Virus record (IMG/VR): IMGVR_UViG_3300031578_000036
Location: 1-59,113 of that record
DNA length: 59,113 nucleotides
Strand: one strand, 5' to 3'
Origin: a virus
Under the pieces are notes generated by a model, which was given only the letters and a program-made list of their open reading frames with translations, made no database searches and was not told the origin of the DNA. The translations under genes and the position numbers were made by a program. Below, piece after piece: positions 53,469 to 59,113 of the stretch; position 1 is the first letter of the stretch, and every line of letters begins with the position of its first letter.

Positions 53469-54796
53469 TAGAAGCACTCCTCCATCTGTGCGGTAGTCCG
53501 ATTCCCAGCCACGACCTTGACCTCGGTAGGGGCGGAGTTAGCTGTCGCGTTCGTACCAGCCAGCGCGATCACCTGTGAGGCCCACGCGCTCGGAAGCGCG
53601 AGCGTGGAAGCGAAGGCGCCGTCCAGTGTGGTATCCTCCTGCGCTCCATCAATCGTCAGACCCACGGAGTCAATCGCGCCCGACGCCGCCTGGTGGATGC
53701 GCACCTTGGTGGCATTCATTAGGGCCAGCGTTGCCACGGTCCAGTAGCCCGTGACTTCCGACGTGCCGTTGTGATACGCAATCACCAGCCGCGCGCTGGC
53801 CGCCTCGTAGTACATCCTGATCGCTGCTGTCGCGCCTGCACCGTTCCCAAGATTGAAGAATGTCCGCACCGTTCCCTGGTTCGGGAGATCCGCGACAGCA
53901 CCCTTGGCCAGCACCGTGATCTCCTGCGGCTCCGCCAAGTACGGGAACGTCAGGCTGTCAGCCGTCCTAGCTACTGAGGCCGACAGAATGAACGGAGGCG
54001 GAACGGCGTCGTTGAAGGCGTTGGCCTTCCACACGTCGATTGCGCCCGTCTGCGCCACCGTGAGTGCAGGGTAGATATAGAGTACGTTGTTGTTGGCCGC
54101 CGTGACGCTGGTTGATTGCACGTCAATCCGCCAATAACCGTTGCCCATGTAGAACACCCCAAGGAGGGTCCCCACATCAACCACTACGGTCGGTTTCCCA
54201 GCTACCCAGCCTGTGATATTCACCCTCAGTCGTGTTGCCGCGCCCGTGTTGTCGTCCAGTTGCAGCTTTTGATTGCCACTTGCGGGCATCGTCGCCTGAC
54301 GCACCACAAACGACATAGCCTTAGCCCCATCGCCCGTGAACGTGACCGCCCGGTGGATTTCTTCTTGGGCCGCCCCATCGTCATCCGCCACCCTATACGC
54401 CCCCGTCCCGCCCAGCGGATCGCTTATTCCAGTCGTGATAACAGGCGTACCACCTTGACTCCACGCTGCCAGATTGTCGCTCGTGATGAGGTTCGTGTAC
54501 GCCCGCCCGAGCACGAGCGCGGGCTCGTACAGCCCCGTGGCTGAGTTCAGGAAGTAGCCCCAGCACGGTTTGCCGGGCCCGCCCTCGTCGCTCAGCCGGA
54601 CGCCCTTGGTGCTTGTGTCATACGGTAGCCCACGCTGCACCACGCGGCCCGCAGCCGAGGACCGTGAGAACGTGCCGGACAGCCCGCCCATCGTCTTGAG
54701 CTGAAGGTCACTGGCGCGAAACGAGAACAACGTGTTTGATTTCCGCGCCGTGTTCTGGAACGCGCGACCGGGTAGAACGCTAGGGGCTGGGCTCAC
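53468..54796 (-). CDS. LamG-like tail adhesin, copy 2 (442 residues)
   Basis: GTG start overlapping the previous stop (GTGA). N-terminal SPAPSVLPGRAFQNTARKSN motif is shared with the neighbour; residues 130-290 form a jelly-roll/CBM-like domain (TFTGDGAKAMSFVVRQATMP; NGYWRIDVQ); residues 300-430 look like concanavalin/LamG (TVRTFFNLGNGAG, RLVIAYHNGT, TKVRIHQAASG). Full-length paralogue of 54793-56109. Likely binds a host glycan. Confidence 0.75.
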   Translation of the reverse strand: MSPAPSVLPGRAFQNTARKSNTLFSFRASDLQLKTMGGLSGTFSRSSAAGRVVQRGLPYDTSTKGVRLSDEGGPGKPCWGYFLNSATGLYEPALVLGRAYTNLITSDNLAAWSQGGTPVITTGISDPLGGTGAYRVADDDGAAQEEIHRAVTFTGDGAKAMSFVVRQATMPASGNQKLQLDDNTGAATRLRVNITGWVAGKPTVVVDVGTLLGVFYMGNGYWRIDVQSTSVTAANNNVLYIYPALTVAQTGAIDVWKANAFNDAVPPPFILSASVARTADSLTFPYLAEPQEITVLAKGAVADLPNQGTVRTFFNLGNGAGATAAIRMYYEAASARLVIAYHNGTSEVTGYWTVATLALMNATKVRIHQAASGAIDSVGLTIDGAQEDTTLDGAFASTLALPSAWASQVIALAGTNATANSAPTEVKVVAGNRTTAQMEECF

Positions 54797-56109
54797 AGTG
54801 ATTCCCTCATATAGTCCATCGTTTGCACGCCACGGGCCGCCTTGACCGAGCGGAACGCCGGATTGCCCTGGTTCGCGCCAGCCGGATCGCAGCCGAGATA
54901 GAGCCGCGTGCCCGCCCACGCGGACGCGAACGCCGCCGCGCTCCCGGTCGCCGTCGTCTCTGCCGCGCCATTGATGCTCTGGCGGATTGTTGGCAGCCCG
55001 GCGGCCGAGAGCGTCAGCAGCAATTCAACCTCCTGCCCCCAGGTGGGCGCAGCCGCGAGCGTGGCGGTCGAGTCCGTCACGCCGTTGTCGTGCTCGCCCA
55101 CGTAGAAGCCGCCCGCCGCGGAGATCAGCGCGCGCGGATCCGTCGCCGCTCCCGTAAGTCCGATCTGCATGATGCGCGAGGATGCGAGTCCGACCGTGCC
55201 GCGCTCCACGAACTTCAGGTACACGCTCATGGCCGCAGGCTTCGCAAGGAACGGCCAATACAGCGTGTCGGCCGCATGCGCTACCGATGCGCTCAGGATC
55301 TCAGGGCAGGGTACCGTGGCGTTGAAGACGTTGGCCCGCCAGATCGTGATTGAGCCCGTGGCCGCAGCGGTTGCTGCCGGGTAGACCGTGAGAGCGTGCG
55401 CATGCGAGGCGTCCACCACCGTCGTCTGGCCGAACAGTGCCCAGAATCCATTGCCCACATACCGCTTGCCGAGGTATGTGCCCGTGGTCGCCGCCACCGT
55501 GGGAGTACCTGAGGTCCATGCGGAGATCGCCAGACTTAGGACATCTGCCCCGGCGATGTCGTCCCACACGTTGAGCGTCTGTGTGCCTGCGCTCGCCATC
55601 GTCGCCTGCTTCACCACGAAGGCTGCGCCCTTGACCGCGTTGCCCGTGAAGGTGAAGGCGAAGAACTTGCCCTCGGCCGCCCCAGCGTTGTCGTCCGCAA
55701 TCGTATAGGCACCCGTGCCGCCCCTGGGATCGGACACGCTTGAGGTGATAACGGGGGTGCCCACGTCCGCCCACCCGGCATTGAAATCGTCCGACGTCAC
55801 CAGATTCGTCCGCGCCCCGCCGAGCGACAGCGCAGGCTCGTAGACGCCGCTCGCGTTCAGCACCCAATCCCATGACGGCTGCTTGTCTGCACCACCGATG
55901 CCCGCGCGCCGCTCGTAGCCCGCGTCCTTCCAGTGCCGTGCCCCGCGCTTCAGCGTGTAGCCCGCATCGCTCGCCCGCGTGAGCACGCCCACCTGACCCG
56001 TGAGCGCGGTAAGCGATAGATCCGCAGCCCGCCAGGACAGGAGCAGATTCGACTTCCGCGCCGTGTTCTGAAATGCACGTCCCGGTAATACGGTCGGAGC
56101 CGGACTCAT
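54793..56109 (-). CDS. LamG-like tail adhesin, copy 1 (438 residues)
   Basis: ATG at 56109, preceded by GGAGGGGATGAG; this ribosome site lies inside the HNH gene and its ATGA overlaps the HNH stop. Begins MSPAPTVLPGRAFQNTARKS. Middle domain with FAFTFTGNAVKGAAFVVKQA and FWALFGQTTV; C-terminal LamG-like part (SSRIMQIGLTGAATDPRALI, AGTRLYLG). Paralogue of 53468-54796. Confidence 0.75.
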   Translation of the reverse strand: MSPAPTVLPGRAFQNTARKSNLLLSWRAADLSLTALTGQVGVLTRASDAGYTLKRGARHWKDAGYERRAGIGGADKQPSWDWVLNASGVYEPALSLGGARTNLVTSDDFNAGWADVGTPVITSSVSDPRGGTGAYTIADDNAGAAEGKFFAFTFTGNAVKGAAFVVKQATMASAGTQTLNVWDDIAGADVLSLAISAWTSGTPTVAATTGTYLGKRYVGNGFWALFGQTTVVDASHAHALTVYPAATAAATGSITIWRANVFNATVPCPEILSASVAHAADTLYWPFLAKPAAMSVYLKFVERGTVGLASSRIMQIGLTGAATDPRALISAAGGFYVGEHDNGVTDSTATLAAAPTWGQEVELLLTLSAAGLPTIRQSINGAAETTATGSAAAFASAWAGTRLYLGCDPAGANQGNPAFRSVKAARGVQTMDYMRESL

Positions 56110-56801
56110 CTCATCCCCTCCATGTCTATCCCAAACAAGAAGAACTCTAGGGGCGTCTTGCAGTGCTTTGACATATTGCACGGCCTACACGCTGGTACGA
56201 GGTTTTCAATGTCATTTGATCCGCCACGGGATAATGGGACCATGTGTTCCCGCTGAAGTGGGCCATCGGCACCGCAGTAGGCACACCTATGGCCAAAACT
56301 TTCCAACACCGCCCCCCACTCCTCATGCGTATGCGTACCGGGGACGCCAGCCCTGCTCAAGTGTCCCCCCCTAGTCCCCTCCATCGCACCGACCGGATCA
56401 GCAGCGTACCGTGCGGCCATTCGTTCGCGCGCGGTCGCACGCCTCCTCTCGGCATCATTGGCGTAGCCAGACCGTGACCACATTAATTCACGGATGCGAT
56501 ACTCCTCGTCCGTATGTCGCCGAACCTTCCTCCGCGCATTATGCCTGACCTGTATGGAAGGGTCGCGCCGCCTGAGAACCTTGCTCCGAGTGGCCTTGCA
56601 TTCCTTACACTCAGAACTATGCCCATCACGCGTGTTCTTCCCACATCGCTCGAACATCGCCAGCGGTTTGCGTTGGCGGCACTTACAGCAAGCCTTCATA
56701 CCGTCAGGTCGTAGCCTGGCGGCATCGTCCCGCACCTCATCCCAGCAACGTGCCCGCAGTCGCGATTGGTGGGCCCGTTTTGCTTCAGCCGTGCCCGCCA
56801 T
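56106..56801 (-). CDS. HNH endonuclease inserted in a tail adhesin gene (231 residues)
   Basis: Free-standing HNH homing-type nuclease. Zinc motifs ACCKCRQRKPLAMF and SSECKECKATR; helical linker; HNH core HRCAYCGADGPLQREHMVPL, SRGGSNDIENLVPACRPCNM (H, N, C ligands). The ATG at 56801 overlaps the stop of an 18-codon remnant that is the N-terminus of the adhesin family (see next entry). Stop overlaps the adhesin start. Probably a self-mobilising gene that took the place of a third adhesin copy. Confidence 0.85.
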   Translation of the reverse strand: MAGTAEAKRAHQSRLRARCWDEVRDDAARLRPDGMKACCKCRQRKPLAMFERCGKNTRDGHSSECKECKATRSKVLRRRDPSIQVRHNARRKVRRHTDEEYRIRELMWSRSGYANDAERRRATARERMAARYAADPVGAMEGTRGGHLSRAGVPGTHTHEEWGAVLESFGHRCAYCGADGPLQREHMVPLSRGGSNDIENLVPACRPCNMSKHCKTPLEFFLFGIDMEGMR

Positions 56802-56857
56802 CACTTGCGCGCCGTATTCTGGAACGCCCGGCCCGGCAGTACGCTAGGTGCTGGCAT
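56801..56857 (-). pseudogene. 18-codon remnant of a LamG-like adhesin gene
   Basis: ATG at 56857 reads MPAPSVLPGRAFQNTARK and then TGA; this is the beginning of the two neighbours MSPAPTVLPGRAFQNTARKS and SPAPSVLPGRAFQNTARKS. GGAGGTGT lies upstream and TAATG overlap with the preceding membrane gene is kept. It shows that the HNH coding sequence starts where the adhesin body should continue. Confidence 0.8.
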
Positions 56858-57180
56858 TATGGACACCTCCGTTCCGATTCGACCGCACTTAACTCATCGG
56901 GCAAGAGCAGGAGGCAGATGAGGCGGTCATATCTCGCCTCGGCCAAGGCATCGGTATCACGTAGGTCCGAGATATCGGCGTCGTGCCCGCTGAGCCTTTT
57001 GTCCTGCTCTATCGCCTTGGCCTCGACGTTGTCCATGCGGATCGGCAACTCGCGCGTAACCGTGAAGGTCCGGGACGACGTGGCCCCAAGCGCGAACGCT
57101 CCGGCGACCAACGCCAAAATGAAACTCCCCACGGTGAGCCACGCCTGTGCCGTTCTCGGCAACCTCTCCCACCAACTCAC
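56857..57180 (-). CDS. Small tail-region membrane protein with coiled coil (107 residues)
   Basis: GTG at 57180 overlaps the Dit-like stop (GTGA). N-terminal MSWWERLPRTAQAWLTVGSF continues as a membrane helix (FILALVAGAFALG), then RMDNVEAKAIEQDKRLSGHD coiled coil and a Cys end. Similar organisation to gp-type lysis-associated or tail-associated small proteins; function unknown. Confidence 0.68.
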   Translation of the reverse strand: MSWWERLPRTAQAWLTVGSFILALVAGAFALGATSSRTFTVTRELPIRMDNVEAKAIEQDKRLSGHDADISDLRDTDALAEARYDRLICLLLLPDELSAVESERRCP

Positions 57181-58022
57181 AGGAATGCCCTCCGGAAAAG
57201 GATGTCGCCACCGTGGCCTGCCCGGTTGATCGCTACCGTGGGGTAGGGACCGGTAGAGCCGCTTGCGTCCTGCGGGTCCAGCGCGAAGAACGTGGCCGAC
57301 GTGGACAGCGCCGAAATGGAGTTCGTGCCGTTGCTCTTGGTGATCGTTGCCAGTTCCATGTCGATGGTCAGCGTCTGCGTGCTGGTCAGCGTGGCCGCCG
57401 CACCCGCTAGGGCCATCGTGTAGACCGTATCGCCGCCTGCGTTGCGGTACGTCAGCGTGTAGCCAGCCACCCCGGTGGACGGCCCGAACACGCGGATCTG
57501 CGGCAGGCTCGGGGCCGTTCCAACCGGGCACTCTGCGCGGATCGTGGAAAACGCCACGATGGTGCCGGAGACTTCGTAGGACAGCGGGTCGCTGCACAGC
57601 CAGGTCATCCGCACGCGGTGCATCGCCGTGCCCGTAGGCCGCAGGGCCGGGGCGATAGGCATCACGTCGAAGTCCTGGATACGCGCCAGATAGAACCGCG
57701 TCGGCTCGTCGCTGAACCGCAGTTCGATGGTGCCCATCATGGCACGCCGCTTCAGGTCGTCCACGTCGGCCACCAACTGATTGACCGAGGTAGCGATCTG
57801 GACGCCCTCGCATGTGATGGTGCGCGGGGTGCTCTCCCAGGCCCGAGCGAGCGGGACAGTACCCACCCGACCGGGCAGCGCCGTGGTACGATCCGGGAAC
57901 GTCAGGCCAGCACGGTGCCGGTCAATCATGTTGTCCAGCGCGAAGCCGATCCGGGTGCAATCGAAGTCGTTGATCCACATTCCGCGCCGGTCGCTGGCGG
58001 GGTTGTTGCTCGGCACTGGCAT
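57177..58022 (-). CDS. Distal tail (Dit)-like protein (281 residues)
   Basis: Follows the tape measure gene. N-terminal domain (MWINDFDCTRIGFALDNMID, PGRVGTVPLARAWESTPRTI, TCEGVQIATSVNQLVADVDD) and C-terminal galectin-like beta sandwich (SLPQIRVFGPSTGVAGYTLT, YRNAGGDTVYTMALAGAAAT) match the siphovirus Dit/ORF19.1 type. Connects tube to tip. Confidence 0.78.
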   Translation of the reverse strand: MPVPSNNPASDRRGMWINDFDCTRIGFALDNMIDRHRAGLTFPDRTTALPGRVGTVPLARAWESTPRTITCEGVQIATSVNQLVADVDDLKRRAMMGTIELRFSDEPTRFYLARIQDFDVMPIAPALRPTGTAMHRVRMTWLCSDPLSYEVSGTIVAFSTIRAECPVGTAPSLPQIRVFGPSTGVAGYTLTYRNAGGDTVYTMALAGAAATLTSTQTLTIDMELATITKSNGTNSISALSTSATFFALDPQDASGSTGPYPTVAINRAGHGGDILFRRAFL

Positions 58023-58035
58023 CTTCCGTTCCTCC

Positions 58036-59113
58036 CTAGCTTCTCAGTCCGTCCGGCATCGCCAGCCCGCGAGCCCGCCGCACACCTAGCAGCTTGTCGC
58101 CCAGCGCCCGGTCCACCTCGTCAACGAACGACGCAGCCACCGCCCGCGCCGTCGCACCTGCATCTACCGCACCCTGCACGATGATGTCGCCCACCGTGAT
58201 GGTGATAACCTGCGGGCCACCGGCGCCCGTCTCAGTTGCCCTATCCGCTAAGCCGCCGCGCATGAAACTGGCCATCTCGCTCGGTGTCGGCGCCTGCACG
58301 CCTGCGGGCCGGAACGATGCAACCAGCGCCTCCACGCCCAGCGCCGTGCGCTCGCCCCAATAGCTGACCGTCGTGAGGATGCCCGCAATGCGGTTGCCCG
58401 TCACCTCGGTGATACTGCGGCTGATCTGGAACGCCTGCGTCGTGCCCTCTTCGCCGCCCTTCTCGTCCAGCATTGTCTCGAAATCGGACAGCCACCCCAT
58501 GAAGTCCGTCAGGCTGACGCCGGGGCCCAGCTTGCTGAGATCGAACGTGCCCGCCTTGATCGCGGCCCACGTCTCCTCAACCCACTTCGACATGGCCGCG
58601 CGGCCCTCCTCCGTCTCGAGGTTGAAGCCGCGCAATTTGATGAGGTCACTTAGGGGAAGGTTGGCGTACTTGACCAGTGCGTCCCGGAACATCTCCAACT
58701 TCTTGATGGGGTCCGTCACGTCGAACATGTCCAGTTCGGCCTGGATCATGCTCATCTGCCCGGCGAACGTCTCGAACATCAGGCTGCTGTTGATCTTGTC
58801 CAGGGCTTCCTTGAACGCTGCCAGCGACTCCGTGCTGAAGTCCATCGTGAGGCCCATGCTCTCGGCAAGCTCGGTGAAGTCCTCAAGCGTGAAGCCCAGG
58901 CTCTTCAGCGTGTCCTCCAGAACCTCCTTCGGTCTGCCCTGCATCCAACCCACACCGCCCGTGAACTCCGTGCCCCCGAACGCCTCGATGGCCTTACTCG
59001 CCGCCGAGAAGATCCCGGCGCCCTTAGCGCCAACTAGCACATCGGCCAGCTTGTCGATATGGGTGTTCAACCGTTCCAGCGCCTCATTGTTCGCCTTCAG
59101 CGCCTCTGTCCGT
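58036..59113 (-). CDS. Tape measure protein, C-terminal part (runs off right edge)
   Basis: Open frame from the right edge to a TAG at 58036. It joins the gene at 1-2341 in the same reading frame across the shared 127 bp. This part contains STESLAAFKEALDKINSSLM, helical coils and a C-terminal VQGAVDAGATARAVAASFVD. ITVGDIIVQGAV is a typical C-terminal strand of TP901 tape measure proteins. Confidence 0.9.
   Translation of the reverse strand, partial: RTEALKANNEALERLNTHIDKLADVLVGAKGAGIFSAASKAIEAFGGTEFTGGVGWMQGRPKEVLEDTLKSLGFTLEDFTELAESMGLTMDFSTESLAAFKEALDKINSSLMFETFAGQMSMIQAELDMFDVTDPIKKLEMFRDALVKYANLPLSDLIKLRGFNLETEEGRAAMSKWVEETWAAIKAGTFDLSKLGPGVSLTDFMGWLSDFETMLDEKGGEEGTTQAFQISRSITEVTGNRIAGILTTVSYWGERTALGVEALVASFRPAGVQAPTPSEMASFMRGGLADRATETGAGGPQVITITVGDIIVQGAVDAGATARAVAASFVDEVDRALGDKLLGVRRARGLAMPDGLRS
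58987..59113. repeat. Right copy of 127-bp exact terminal repeat
   Basis: Identical to 149-275. To the left of it 58839-58986 differs from 1-148 at about 17 of 148 sites (around 89 percent identity), with differences concentrated in codons for GYTLEDFTDL versus GFTLEDFTEL and their surroundings. Confidence 0.85.

Overview
This window looks like an essentially complete genome of a tailed, long-tailed (siphovirus-type) phage from a GC-rich host, probably recovered from a metagenome. The terminase pair, Mu-like portal (DUF935) and MuF-type head protein, XkdF-like protease, scaffold, capsid, tail tube, tape measure, distal tail and GH108 endolysin support this. All supported genes but one read on the minus strand, with start/stop codons overlapping as ATGA, GTGA or TGATG at most joints. 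The first 275 bases and the last 275 bases are homologous, with 127 bp (149-275 and 58987-59113) identical. The tape measure gene starts at 2341, runs off the left edge and continues in frame from the right edge to 58036, so the molecule is best read as a circle of about 58.84 kb opened inside the tape measure gene. I recognise no integrase, DNA polymerase, replicative helicase or tRNA. GH108 lysis, lipoprotein signals and an exported transglycosylase fit a Gram-negative host, but this is inference.

Layout in the direction of transcription (leftward, wrapping at the ends). A promoter with a palindrome near 41.44 kb drives a ribbon-helix-helix regulator and a long early run (41.4 to about 25.9 kb): ParB-like protein, 14-fold 11-residue repeat protein, ERF annealing protein, SbcC-like ATPase, HNH-like nuclease, transglycosylase, Lar-like and other zinc-ribbon proteins, a RyR-domain protein and a DUF1376 protein. 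Next comes a sugar/methyl block (25.9-21.9 kb): polysaccharide pyruvyl transferase, NeuB-type synthase, methyltransferase. Packaging and head genes follow (21.7-9.5 kb), interrupted by a CMP-nonulosonate synthetase and small regulators at 16.1-13.7 kb. Connector and tail genes follow (9.5-0 kb, then 59.1-48.3 kb), then a methyltransferase and two glycosyltransferases (48.3-46.0 kb), the lysis genes (46.0-44.3 kb), and small accessory genes (44.3-41.6 kb).

The most unusual item is at 16.7-17.6 kb. The MuF head protein carries a 277-residue intein, and inside the intein DNA, on the opposite strand, is a 249-codon gene with its own ribosome binding site for a helix-turn-helix plus Vsr/EDxHD-type homing endonuclease. 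Its stop codon falls three bases inside the intein boundary, so one stretch of DNA appears to code for the splicing domain on one strand and its mobility nuclease on the other. A second, endonuclease-free intein (172 residues) sits in a head-region protein at 7.2-8.7 kb, and an HNH endonuclease gene occupies the place of a third copy of a tail-protein family at 56.1-56.9 kb.

A second theme is sugar chemistry. NeuB-type and CMP-sugar synthetase genes, a pyruvyl transferase, two methyltransferases and two glycosyltransferases are on the same genome as a tail-region protein with three cysteine-containing modules joined by mucin-like poly-threonine linkers. The two glycosyltransferases and one methyltransferase are translationally coupled to that protein. 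I suggest, as inference, a phage-encoded virion- or host-surface-glycosylation system.
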